Positions 35,405 through 43,771 of a stretch of 64,000 nucleotides of DNA are shown piece after piece (positions within the stretch are counted from its first letter, which is position 1; the number at the start of each line of letters is the position of its first letter). This stretch comes from Cognatishimia sp. F0-27 (GTDB lineage Bacteria > Pseudomonadota > Alphaproteobacteria > Rhodobacterales > Rhodobacteraceae): positions 124,001 to 188,000 of the forward strand of contig NZ_JAFMPQ010000002.1 in assembly GCF_020667845.1 (NCBI RefSeq), in the 5' to 3' direction. Made by a program: the position numbers and the translations under genes. The notes below the pieces were generated by a model. The model searched no databases, had not been told where the DNA came from, and was given only the letters and a program-made list of their open reading frames with translations.

Positions 35405-35419
35405 CTAACCGATTATTAA
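35405..35419 (+). promoter_or_regulatory. CtrA-like site between fliL and fliF
   Basis: CTAA, seven bases and TTAA match the TTAA-N7-TTAA consensus of the alphaproteobacterial response regulator CtrA with one mismatch. The site lies midway between two divergent flagellar operons. CtrA control of flagellar genes is well established in this family, so the site is plausible; no footprint can be inferred. Confidence 0.4.
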
Positions 35420-35475
35420 GCCGCGTCGGTCAGGGTGGTCTTTGCCAAGCAGAATGTTTGTGGCGGAGGACGATC

Positions 35476-37098
35476 TTGCAGAATTTGATTTCAGTATGGA
35501 ACGCTTTGGCGATTCAACAGCGTGTGGTGGTGGTCGCAGCCAGCATCGGTGTCATGTTCGCGGTGTGGGGACTCACACGCATGGCCACTGCGCCGAATCT
35601 CGCTTTGCTGTATGCGGGGCTTGAAAACGGTGCAGCCGGTGATGTGGTGCAGGCGTTGGAAAGCCGTGGTGTTGAATATGCGATTCGAGGCGGGGCGATT
35701 TTCGTACCCGAAACCGAGCGCGATGAATTGAGACTCACTCTCGCCAGCGAGGGTTTGCCCGCGAACAGTGGTCACGGCTACGAATTGCTGGACGATCTGT
35801 CGGGTTTTGGCACCACATCGCAGATGTTCGACGCCGCCTATTGGCGTGCCAAAGAGGGTGAGCTCGCGCGCACCATAGTCGCCAACCCTTCCGTGCTTGC
35901 GGCACGGGTCCATATCGCGAATACGTCGTCCAATCCGTTTCAGCGCGATGTCACGCCGACTGCGTCTATTTCTGTCACGCCGGTTTCCGGGGTCGTGCAA
36001 CCTCAGCAAGCCCGCGCTCTCAAGTTTCTTGTCGCCTCCGCCGTGCCCGGACTGGTTCCGGAAAACGTGGCTGTGATCGACGGGAAAGGTGGCCTTGTCG
36101 CAAGCGATGAGGATGGGATCGGCGCCGCATCGGCGGAGAACAAGGCCCTCGAGTTGCGGGATCGGGTTCAACGGTTGGTGGAAGCGCGCGTGGGGGCCGG
36201 AAATGCCGTTGTCGAGGTCAGCGTAGACACTGTTACGGAGACGGAATCCATCCTCGAGCGGCGATTCGATCCTGAAAGTCGCGTGGCAATCTCCACCGAT
36301 ACGGAAGAGCGAACCGATAATTCACAAGATACCGCAGGGGGCGATGTGACGGTCGCGTCGAATCTTCCCGATGGCGAAGCCGGTGGGGGCGGTGAGGGCG
36401 GACGGTCCAATTCCACTGAAACACGGGAGCGTGTGAACTATGAAGTCTCTGAAACGACGCGAGAAATCACCCGTTCGCCCGGTGCAATACGCCGGCTGAC
36501 CGTTGCCGTTCTCGTCAATGGAAGCTTTGCGCCCAATGAAGCCGGCGAGCCAACTTTCCAACCGGTGCCACAGGAAGAGCTGGATGCTTTGCAGGCGCTC
36601 GTGCAGTCAGCTGTCGGGTTCGATGAGGAGCGTGGGGACCAGATCACGATCCGATCCTTGGCGTTCGAACGGGCTGAAGGACTGGGCACAGGCCCCATTG
36701 AACCCGGGCTTTTCCAAGGTGCAATCGATACGATGAAGCTCATTCAGATGGGGGTATTGGGATTTGTAGCCCTCCTATTAGGGCTGTTTGTTCTCCGCCC
36801 GATTCTGGCAGGCAATGCCCGGAAGTCCGAAGAGGTGGTTGCAGGTGCGTTACCCGGACCGGCTGAAGCCGGACCGCAGAGTGCGCCGCTGGAAGGAGAG
36901 ATCGAACCCGAAGACGGCTTTGGCGATCTGCCGATGCTTGTCGGAGACAATGACTTCGGCGGGATGGGGACAGTCGATTTTGACGCTCCCGCAGAAGAGG
37001 ACCCCGTCGATCGTTTGCGCTCCCTGATCGAGGAACGAAAGACGGAAACCGTGGAGATTCTTCGCAGTTGGCTTGATGACAAGGAGGAGGCCCGATGA
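35476..37098 (+). CDS. fliF: Flagellar MS-ring protein FliF
   Basis: This 540-aa protein has an N-terminal membrane helix (VVVVAASIGVMFAVWGL), a YscJ/FliF ring domain (about 40-210), a C-terminal ring domain (about 220-400), a second helix (MGVLGFVALLLGLFVL) and an acidic tail ending in a FliG-binding helix (TVEILRSWLDDKEEAR). The start is TTG at 35476, since GGAGG lies 6 nt upstream. The in-frame TTG at 35458 and the out-of-frame ATG at 35454 have no such site. Its stop overlaps the fliH ATG (ATGA). Confidence 0.9.
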   Translation: MQNLISVWNALAIQQRVVVVAASIGVMFAVWGLTRMATAPNLALLYAGLENGAAGDVVQALESRGVEYAIRGGAIFVPETERDELRLTLASEGLPANSGHGYELLDDLSGFGTTSQMFDAAYWRAKEGELARTIVANPSVLAARVHIANTSSNPFQRDVTPTASISVTPVSGVVQPQQARALKFLVASAVPGLVPENVAVIDGKGGLVASDEDGIGAASAENKALELRDRVQRLVEARVGAGNAVVEVSVDTVTETESILERRFDPESRVAISTDTEERTDNSQDTAGGDVTVASNLPDGEAGGGGEGGRSNSTETRERVNYEVSETTREITRSPGAIRRLTVAVLVNGSFAPNEAGEPTFQPVPQEELDALQALVQSAVGFDEERGDQITIRSLAFERAEGLGTGPIEPGLFQGAIDTMKLIQMGVLGFVALLLGLFVLRPILAGNARKSEEVVAGALPGPAEAGPQSAPLEGEIEPEDGFGDLPMLVGDNDFGGMGTVDFDAPAEEDPVDRLRSLIEERKTETVEILRSWLDDKEEAR

Positions 37099-37721
37099 AG
37101 GGACTGGCCGCCGTTCTCGAAGACTTCAGCGCCCCGCAAACGGCGGTTTCAGACGGCATTGAAGCCGTCCCCGCGGCTGGTGAAGCCATGAGTGAGGTCG
37201 AACTTGAGGGGCATCGGCTCGAAGCCTTCGAAAAAGGATACAGGGCGGGTTGGGATGACGCCATTGCTGCGCAATCCGATGACCACACCCGGATTTCGAG
37301 TGCCTTCGGGCAGCATCTTCAGGATCTCTCCTTCACCTATCATGAAGCCTACAGCCGCGTGATGAATGCGATGACACCGTTGCTCGAGGAAATGGTGCGC
37401 GTGGTGCTGCCGCAAACGGCCCACGCGGTTCTTGGGCAGCATCTTGTCGAACAAGTGCAGACACTGGCACGAGAAATCGGCCAGCTTGAAGTCGAGATTG
37501 CGGTTGCCCCCGCCAATGTCGAGCCGGTGGCGCCGCTCCTTGAGGGGCAGTTCGGCTTTCCCGTTCGGCTGGTTGAAGACGAAACCCTGTCCGATGAACA
37601 GGCCGATATTCGCTTCGGAACGACCGAAAAGCAGATCGATCTCGGTGCCCTGCTGGAAACCGTAAAAGATGCGGTCGAAGGCTTCACACATGAAAACCAA
37701 AGGAGTGTGGTTAATGAATGA
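37095..37721 (+). CDS. fliH: Flagellar assembly protein FliH-like
   Basis: This 208-aa protein has an acidic N-terminus, the motif AFEKGYRAGWDDA (the Gly-containing segment seen in FliH/YscL-type proteins) and a C-terminal domain with VLPQTAHAVLGQHLVEQV. It would control the FliI ATPase on the cytoplasmic side of the export gate. It sits between fliF and fliN and overlaps both. The ATPase gene itself is not in the window. Confidence 0.8.
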   Translation: MKGLAAVLEDFSAPQTAVSDGIEAVPAAGEAMSEVELEGHRLEAFEKGYRAGWDDAIAAQSDDHTRISSAFGQHLQDLSFTYHEAYSRVMNAMTPLLEEMVRVVLPQTAHAVLGQHLVEQVQTLAREIGQLEVEIAVAPANVEPVAPLLEGQFGFPVRLVEDETLSDEQADIRFGTTEKQIDLGALLETVKDAVEGFTHENQRSVVNE

Positions 37722-38001
37722 GACGCAGGAGCGCCCCGCACGCGACACAAGTGACGCCTTCAATGCGGTTCCGATCGAAATCACGGTTTCCGTTGGGAGG
37801 GCCCGCCCACTCGTGCGTGAATTGCTGCAGCTTGAAGAGGGCAGCGTGCTCACTCTGGACAAGCGTCTTGAGGATCCCGTGGAGCTGTTTGTCGGCGAAA
37901 AGCTGATTGGTGTCGGCGTTCTCGAAGTTGCCGAAGGCGACGGACAGAACCGTCTTGCGGTCCGGTTGACCGGGGTCTCAGACATCCAGAACCCATCCTG
38001 A
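37714..38001 (+). CDS. fliN: Flagellar motor switch protein FliN
   Basis: This 95-aa SpoA-domain protein has VPIEITVSVGRARPLVRELL, EGSVLTLDKRLEDPVELFV and GEKLIGVGVLEV, the standard FliN core without the long N-terminal extension. AAGGAG precedes the ATG at 37714 by about 9 nt. The gene overlaps fliH by 8 nt. It forms part of the C-ring at the flagellar base. Confidence 0.92.
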   Translation: MNETQERPARDTSDAFNAVPIEITVSVGRARPLVRELLQLEEGSVLTLDKRLEDPVELFVGEKLIGVGVLEVAEGDGQNRLAVRLTGVSDIQNPS

Positions 38002-38242
38002 AAACACCATGATGGGATCATGCATGGCACAACGGATCGAGCTTCGTCATTCCGCATTAAGGTTAATCGGAAATAAGGTTAGCGAAAATCGGCAAGCTGA
38101 TGCGCGACATCAAACGGTCATCTTGCTTTGCTCTTGGTTGGGAGCGCGCTGGGTCAGTCAACCACATCGCACGAAGCTTCCGGCGAGGACGAGGTCACTC
38201 TCCGGCTGTGTTGGGCCACGTCATGATGGCTCACTTGCGGCT

Positions 38243-38983
38243 TTGCTGTTCAGGCAGAGCGCGCTTGTCTTGGCGGTCCTCCTCGGGGTGCTGTGTTTCG
38301 CAGAGCCCGCGCAAGCGCAATCCGTGTCGTTTGATCTCGGTGACGGAGGCTCGATAACCGCGACCTCGATACAGCTGATTGCGTTGATTACGGTGCTTAG
38401 CCTCGCGCCGGGGATCGCAATCATGATCACCTGTTTTCCGTTTATCGTAACGGTCTTTGCCATTCTGCGGCAGGCCGTTGGATTGCAGCAGTCGCCGCCC
38501 AACATGATGATCGTCAGTCTCGCGCTTTTCCTGACGTTTTTCGTCATGGAGCCGGTGTTCATAGAAGCGTGGACAAACGGTGTGCAACCGCTCCTCGACG
38601 AAGAGCTTGCCATCGAGGAAGCGGCGCTACGGGTCCTCGACCCGTTCCGCGTGTTCATGGCGGGCCGCACCGACCCGGACACGTTTCGCGCCATGGCCGA
38701 TCTCCGGCCCGATGCAGCAACTCTCGAACTGGAACCCGAAACATCATTGGCTGTTCTCGTGCCAAGCTTCATGCTCTCGGAGATCGCCCGCGCTTTTCAA
38801 GTCGGCTTCCTGATCTTCTTGCCGTTTCTCGTGATTGATCTGGTTGTTGCCGCGGTGCTGATGTCCATGGGCATGATGATGGTGCCGCCTGCGATCGTGT
38901 CTTTGCCTTTCAAACTCGCCTTCTTTGTGCTCGCCGATGGTTGGGCCCTGTTGGCGGGCAGTCTTGTACGGGGGTATTTCTGA
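38243..38983 (+). CDS. fliP: Flagellar export-gate protein FliP
   Basis: The core is unmistakable FliP: SIQLIALITVLSLAPGIAIM, ITCFPFIVTVFAILRQA and MMVPPAIVSLPFKLAFFVLA. The start is uncertain. The open frame begins at 38009, but residues before about 79 look unlike FliP. The TTG at 38243 gives 246 aa, the family length, and a clean signal peptide (LLFRQSALVLAVLLGVLCFA, then AEPAQAQ), which FliP is known to carry. It lacks a strong ribosome-binding site. fliQ and fliR do not follow. Confidence 0.85.
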   Translation: MLFRQSALVLAVLLGVLCFAEPAQAQSVSFDLGDGGSITATSIQLIALITVLSLAPGIAIMITCFPFIVTVFAILRQAVGLQQSPPNMMIVSLALFLTFFVMEPVFIEAWTNGVQPLLDEELAIEEAALRVLDPFRVFMAGRTDPDTFRAMADLRPDAATLELEPETSLAVLVPSFMLSEIARAFQVGFLIFLPFLVIDLVVAAVLMSMGMMMVPPAIVSLPFKLAFFVLADGWALLAGSLVRGYF

Positions 38984-39021
38984 TCTTGCAGACGGAGCCA
39001 TGACGGTATGCAAAGGCTTGC

Positions 39022-39981
39022 TCAGGGAGTGACCCGTGGAGCAATCTCAATCGTGGTGCGCTGCCGATAGGGATGATCGGGTGTATAGAGGACAGACCCG
39101 AAATCGGGTCGGTTGGGCGCATTGGGAAAATCCTGCGCCTCAAGGCAGATGCCGCTGTAGGGCTGGTGTGACTGGCCGGGCAATGGCTGGTGCGTCTGCT
39201 CAAGCCCATTGGCCGTGTAGATCTGGAGGCCCGGTCGATCAGTCCATAATCGCAAGTCTAGATCGTTATGAGTGAGCACCGCGGCAGGACCGGAGCCACG
39301 ATTAAGGGCATAATTCAGATCGTATCCGACGGCATCGGGATCCTGCGTGCAGAGCGGGGTCGGTTCGCGAAAATCGAAGCGTGACCCGTCCACCGCCATC
39401 CGTTCGCCGGTTGGAAGGCCCAAATCGTCTGTCGGGGTGCAGTCATCCGCGTCAACCAGAAGCGTGTGGCTGCGCACCGGTCCCGCGCCAGAAAGGTTGA
39501 AATAGAGGTGCTGGCCGTAGTTGAGGATCGTTTTGCGATCCACCTGTGCCGCGATGTCATAGGTAAGTCGATAACCATCAAGCCTAAGCGTGACCGAAGT
39601 GTCGACATCCCCGGGATAACCCTGATCGAGATGGGGAGAATGCAAGCTGAGCACGGCTTGCGTGGCATCGTGGCTGACAACCGTCCAGTTCCTCCAGGCG
39701 GCACCGCGCGGTCCACCATGGAGATGATGCGGGGGCAGGTTCGCAGGCAATCGCCAGGTCTGACCGTCGAGGTCAAACCGCGCGCCGCCGATCCGGTTGA
39801 TGACCCGCCCGCAAATCGCCCCCATGCAGGCAGGGTTTTCGCGGTAAGCCTCCGGATTGGCATAACCCAAAACAACGGAACGTCCGTGAACGCGCCACTC
39901 CTGCACGGAACAGCCCATGGACAGTAGCGTGATTTCAACGCTCTCGTTTCTGAGGCGGATAGTCTTGATGGGATCGGTCAC
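39022..39981 (-). CDS. Aldose 1-epimerase (galactose mutarotase family)
   Basis: This 319-aa enzyme has the mutarotase motifs ICGRVINRIGGARF, PHHLHGGPRGAAWR with the first catalytic His, NYGQHLYFNLSG with the second His, and ICLEAQDFPNAPN with the catalytic Glu. It interconverts alpha and beta anomers of a hexose in the cytoplasm. The start codon is GTG at 39981. It is divergent from the MFS gene. The exact sugar is not known. Confidence 0.9.
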   Translation of the reverse strand: MTDPIKTIRLRNESVEITLLSMGCSVQEWRVHGRSVVLGYANPEAYRENPACMGAICGRVINRIGGARFDLDGQTWRLPANLPPHHLHGGPRGAAWRNWTVVSHDATQAVLSLHSPHLDQGYPGDVDTSVTLRLDGYRLTYDIAAQVDRKTILNYGQHLYFNLSGAGPVRSHTLLVDADDCTPTDDLGLPTGERMAVDGSRFDFREPTPLCTQDPDAVGYDLNYALNRGSGPAAVLTHNDLDLRLWTDRPGLQIYTANGLEQTHQPLPGQSHQPYSGICLEAQDFPNAPNRPDFGSVLYTPDHPYRQRTTIEIAPRVTP

Positions 39982-40054
39982 AGGGACTCCGGAACAGCGA
40001 GATTGGAACAGTTTGGCACTATCGGCGGTCGGCGACGCGCTCTAGTCTGCTCAT

Positions 40055-41281
40055 ATGGTACAGGATAGCTCCATTCTTGACAGCCGATACAGTTGGGGGC
40101 GGTTGCTTTTGACGCTTGGCATCGCGGTGCTGGGCAATATCGGGATGTGGGTCATCACCGTGACACTGCCGGAGGTGCAGGCGGAGTTCGGCGCGACCCG
40201 CGCCGAGGCGGCGCTGGCTTACTCGACAACCATGATCGGATTTGCTCTCGGGAACCTGTTTTTGGGGCGCGCAGTCGACCGTTTCGGCATCACGGCAACG
40301 CTGACGGGGGCGGCCCTTCTGATCGCCGCGGGATACGGGGCGGCAGCGCTCGCGCCGTCGATCCTCGTGCTGAGCCTCGTTCAGCTTGCCATCGGGTTTG
40401 GCACCGCCTCCTGTTTCGGACCGCTGATCGCGGATATCTCGCAATGGTTCTTGCGCAAACGGGGAATTGCGGTGGCGATTGCAGCCTCGGGGAATTACCT
40501 GTCCGGAGCGATTTGGCCCCCGATCCTGGCGGCCTATGCCGGCGATGATGGCTGGCGAAGCATGTATATCCTTCTGGCTTTGTTGACTATTTTCGGCCTG
40601 CTTCCGCTTTCGCAGCTTCTGCGTCGGCGGGTGCCGGAAGATGCGATGATGCGCTCGGACGCGGCGCAGCAAGCGCGGTCCGCGCAAAGCGGGTTCACGC
40701 CGCGGCAACTGCAATGGCTGTTGGGGTTGGCCGGGATCGGCTGCTGCGTGGCGATGTCCATGCCGCAGGTTCATATCGTGGCGCTCTGCGTCGATCTCGG
40801 ATTTGGCGCTGCGGTCGGGGCAGAGATGCTGTCGTTGATGTTGCTCGGTGGGGTTGCGTCCCGACTGGTCTCGGGATGGTTGGCGGATCGGCTCGGTGGC
40901 GTGGCAACCCTGCTGATCGGATCGACCCTTCAAGCGCTTGCACTGTTTCTCTACCTTCCGGCGGGAGGGCTGGTAAGCCTTTACGTTGTAAGCCTTATTT
41001 TTGGCCTCAGCCAAGGTGGAATCGTGCCGTCCTATGCGGTGATCGTGCGGGAATACATGCCCGCACGGGAGGCGGGACAGCGCGTGGGGTTCGTGATGAT
41101 GATGACCATCCTCGGGATGGCGCTGGGCGGCTGGCTCAGCGGCGCGATCTTTGACTGGACCGGCAGTTATGAATGGGCCTTCATCAACGGCATTGTCTGG
41201 AACGGGCTCAACATCGCGATCATGGTGATGCTTCTGACCCGTGGGCGGCGCGGCAGTGCGCCCACGTTGCGCCCTGCCTGA
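40055..41281 (+). CDS. Major facilitator superfamily transporter
   Basis: This 408-aa permease has twelve predicted hydrophobic segments and the MFS loop GNLFLGRAVDRFGITATL between helices 2 and 3. The second-half equivalent is VSGWLADRLGGVATLLIG. The subfamily resembles oxalate/formate- or monocarboxylate-type carriers, but the substrate cannot be named. It is a single gene next to an aldose epimerase and upstream of a repeat-rich non-coding region. Confidence 0.88.
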   Translation: MVQDSSILDSRYSWGRLLLTLGIAVLGNIGMWVITVTLPEVQAEFGATRAEAALAYSTTMIGFALGNLFLGRAVDRFGITATLTGAALLIAAGYGAAALAPSILVLSLVQLAIGFGTASCFGPLIADISQWFLRKRGIAVAIAASGNYLSGAIWPPILAAYAGDDGWRSMYILLALLTIFGLLPLSQLLRRRVPEDAMMRSDAAQQARSAQSGFTPRQLQWLLGLAGIGCCVAMSMPQVHIVALCVDLGFGAAVGAEMLSLMLLGGVASRLVSGWLADRLGGVATLLIGSTLQALALFLYLPAGGLVSLYVVSLIFGLSQGGIVPSYAVIVREYMPAREAGQRVGFVMMMTILGMALGGWLSGAIFDWTGSYEWAFINGIVWNGLNIAIMVMLLTRGRRGSAPTLRPA

Positions 41282-41308
41282 CGGCGCATTCGCAGGAGCG
41301 TTTCGGGC

Positions 41309-41352
41309 ATGCACAACCTATGCACAAACCATGCACATTCCATGCGCATGCG
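41309..41352 (+). repeat. Four 11-bp phased repeats (ATGCACA type)
   Basis: ATGCACAACCT, ATGCACAAACC, ATGCACATTCC and ATGCGCATGCG follow each other at an exact 11-bp period just after the MFS stop. One-turn spacing places every copy on the same helix face, as for cooperative protein binding. The last copy is degenerate. Confidence 0.7.
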
Positions 41353-41521
41353 CTGTGTGCATCAAGCAAGGCACACTCCCGTCCGGCAAGGCAAAAAAGA
41401 CGTGGTTGAACCGATACCAACCCTGCGGCGCGCAGTGCGTGACCGGGTGGTGCAGAGTGGATGCGCGTGCCTTTCGGGAAGGACGGAGGACGCGCAGGGC
41501 GGGAATCGAGAGGCGGCCGGC

Positions 41522-41760
41522 GTCGAGAATTGGGAGCCGGGGTAGTCAGCGAGAGGTTGTGGAGGCTCCGCTGCGCGGGCGTCGAGAGGTGGCCGGTGTC
41601 GAGACGTGGGAGCCGGGGCAGCCAGTAAGAGGTTGCCGAGGCTCCGCTGCGCGGGCGTCGAGAGGCAGCCAGTGGCGAGACGTGGGAGCCGAGGCAGACA
41701 GCGAGAGGTTGCCGAGGCTCCACTGGGCGGGCGGTGAGGGCTAGCCGGTGACGAGGGTTT
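41522..41760 (+). repeat. 76-bp tandem repeat, three clear copies plus decayed flanks
   Basis: Copies start at 41522, 41598 and 41674, exactly 76 bp apart. Each opens with GTCGAGA or GGCGAGA and contains GTGGGAGCCG (or TTGGGAGCCG) and GAGGCTCCNCTG. A degenerate fourth copy begins at 41750, and part of one precedes 41522. The 76-bp unit is not a multiple of three, so the long minus-strand frames through it cannot be a repeated protein. Decayed repeats continue to about 41920. The whole stretch 41282-42043 has no recognisable gene. Confidence 0.85.
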
Positions 41761-42043
41761 GTCGAGGTGTGCAGGACGGGTGGCGAGAGGCAACCGGCGG
41801 CGACAGGTGGCGGAGGATGCGCAGGGCTGGTGGCATCAGGTGGCTGGCGGCGAGAAGTACCCGAGGGTGTGCGACGCTGGCGGCGAAAGGTGTCGGGCGG
41901 TGAGAAGTGACACAAGGGGGCCGATGGCGGGCGCCCGGCCAAGGGTTCCGCAGATTTTAGCCGGGCCGGACCTCCGTGACGCCCGACGGTGCCGATTGGC
42001 CTCGGGGTCGGGATGACCACGAGGCGGAGCATCGCGTGCGGCG

Positions 42044-42976
42044 TTATTCGGTGTCGGTGACGTCGGCATGCAGGTGCCGTTCGCCACGCGCGCGGGCCAG
42101 CGCGATCTGACGGGCGCGTTCGCGAAAGCGCTCCTTGTCGTCCTCGGTGGTTTCGTCGGCGCAAAGGTGACAGGCGACGCCATCCTCGAATTCCGGGCGG
42201 CTGCGGTCTTGCGGCAGGATCGGGCGGCGGCACGCGTGGCACAGCTCGTGTGGCCCTTCGCGCAGGCCATGGCCCACCGACACGCGCCCGTCAAACACGA
42301 AGCAGTCGCCTTGCCACGTGCTGTCCTGTTCCGGCACCTCTTCGAGATATTTCAAAATCCCGCCTTCGAGATGGTATACCTCTTCGACGCCTTGGCTCAG
42401 CAGGTAGTTGGTGGATTTCTCGCAGCGGATGCCGCCGGTGCAAAACATCGCGACGCGCTGGTTGGCAAAGCGGTGCTTGTTGGCGTCCCACCATGCCGGG
42501 AAATCCCGGAAGCTTTCCGTGCCGGGATCAATCGCGCCTTCAAACGTGCCGATGGCGGTCTCGTAGCTGTTGCGGGTGTCGATCACCGCCACGTCCGGCG
42601 CGGTGATCAGCGCGTTCCAGTCAGCGGGTTTGACGTAATGGCCGGTGCGCGCCCGCGGGTCGACATCCGGGACACCCATGGTGACGATTTCACGCTTGAG
42701 CCGCACTTTCATCCGGGCAAAGGGGCGCTGCTCGGCAGTGGACAGCTTCCACGTGATGTCGGCGCATCCCGGAAGCCCCCGGATATGGGCCAGCACCGCG
42801 TCGATCCCAGCGCGCGGCCCGGCGATGGTGCCGTTGATGCCTTCGCGGGCCAGCAGCAGCGTGCCGGTCACGGCCTCGGCGCGGCACAGCTCCAGAAGCG
42901 GCGCGCGCAGCGCTGCCGGATCCTCGAAGCGGGTGAAGTGATACAGGGCACAAACGGTCAGCATGGTCGCGGACAT
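42044..42976 (-). CDS. trhO: tRNA uridine 5-hydroxylation rhodanese TrhO
   Basis: This 310-aa protein has an N-terminal acylphosphatase-like domain (about 1-95, LLLAREGINGTIAGP) and a rhodanese domain (about 110-220) with active-site Cys in AMFCTGGIRCEKST. A C-terminal Cys-rich part follows (ELCHACRRPI, VACHLCADE). This is the TrhO/YceA layout; TrhO hydroxylates U34 of certain tRNAs using oxygen. Start ATG at 42976 (MSATMLTV) or the one four codons later. It is divergent from pncA. Confidence 0.9.
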   Translation of the reverse strand: MSATMLTVCALYHFTRFEDPAALRAPLLELCRAEAVTGTLLLAREGINGTIAGPRAGIDAVLAHIRGLPGCADITWKLSTAEQRPFARMKVRLKREIVTMGVPDVDPRARTGHYVKPADWNALITAPDVAVIDTRNSYETAIGTFEGAIDPGTESFRDFPAWWDANKHRFANQRVAMFCTGGIRCEKSTNYLLSQGVEEVYHLEGGILKYLEEVPEQDSTWQGDCFVFDGRVSVGHGLREGPHELCHACRRPILPQDRSRPEFEDGVACHLCADETTEDDKERFRERARQIALARARGERHLHADVTDTE

Positions 42977-43104
42977 AATGCGACGATCGGGCACCGCGCA
43001 AGGGGCGCGGGTGTCGCGGCCTTGTCTTGCGGACGCTTGACCCCGCCGGGCAAGGCGGGAAAGAGTGCAGGAACCGTACCGCCTCCACGAAGGAAACACC
43101 GCCG

Positions 43105-43698
43105 ATGCATGCCCTGATCGTGATCGATATCCAGAACGATTTCTGCCCCGGTGGCGCGCTGGCCGTCGCGGAGGGTGACGCCATTGTGCCGGGTGTGAAT
43201 GCGCTCATGCGTGAGGCCGACGCGGTGGTGCTGACGCAGGATTGGCATCCGGCTGGCCATTCCTCCTTTGCTTCGGCCCATGCCGGGCACGCGCCGATGG
43301 CGTTGATCGAGATGCCTTATGGCCCGCAGGTGCTTTGGCCCGATCATTGCGTGCAGGGCAGCCGGGGCGCGGCGTTTCACCCCGATCTTGACGCGGACCG
43401 GGCGGAGATGATTGTCCGGAAGGGGTTTCGGCCGGCGATTGACAGCTACTCGGCGTTTTTCGAGAACGATCACACGACCCCGACCGGGCTTGACGGCTAT
43501 CTGCGCACGCGGGGGATCGACCGGCTGACCATGGTCGGTCTCGCGACGGATTTCTGTGTGCATTACTCCGCCGTGGACGCGGCGCGGCTTGGCTTTGCGG
43601 TGACGGTGCGTGAGGATCTGTGCCGCGCGATCGACCTTGACGGATCGCTTGACGCGGCGCGCGCCGCCATGCGCGCGGCCGGTGTCACGCTTGCATAA
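43105..43698 (+). CDS. pncA: Nicotinamidase
   Basis: This 197-aa cysteine hydrolase has the complete PncA set: catalytic Asp in VIDIQNDFCPGGALAV, metal-site DWHPAGHSSF, Lys in IVRKGF and the nucleophile in ATDFCVHYS. It deaminates nicotinamide to nicotinate in NAD salvage. AAGGA lies about 11 nt before the ATG. pncB follows 73 nt downstream, so the two salvage steps are encoded together. Confidence 0.93.
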   Translation: MHALIVIDIQNDFCPGGALAVAEGDAIVPGVNALMREADAVVLTQDWHPAGHSSFASAHAGHAPMALIEMPYGPQVLWPDHCVQGSRGAAFHPDLDADRAEMIVRKGFRPAIDSYSAFFENDHTTPTGLDGYLRTRGIDRLTMVGLATDFCVHYSAVDAARLGFAVTVREDLCRAIDLDGSLDAARAAMRAAGVTLA

Positions 43699-43771
43699 CG
43701 GCGGCACGCACTGTTTAACACAGTCCACCGCCCGCGTGTGATCAGGGCCTTATCGACACCGGAGGCCGCAG

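Noticed and set aside
41309-41352. DnaA boxes or a replication origin
   Set aside because: ATGCACA units do not match TTATCCACA well enough, and no dnaA, parAB or rep gene is near.
41220-42242. 340-codon minus-strand Pro/Ser/Arg-rich frame
   Set aside because: It crosses the 76-bp tandem repeats whose period is not a multiple of three and runs into trhO; no ribosome-binding site or domain.
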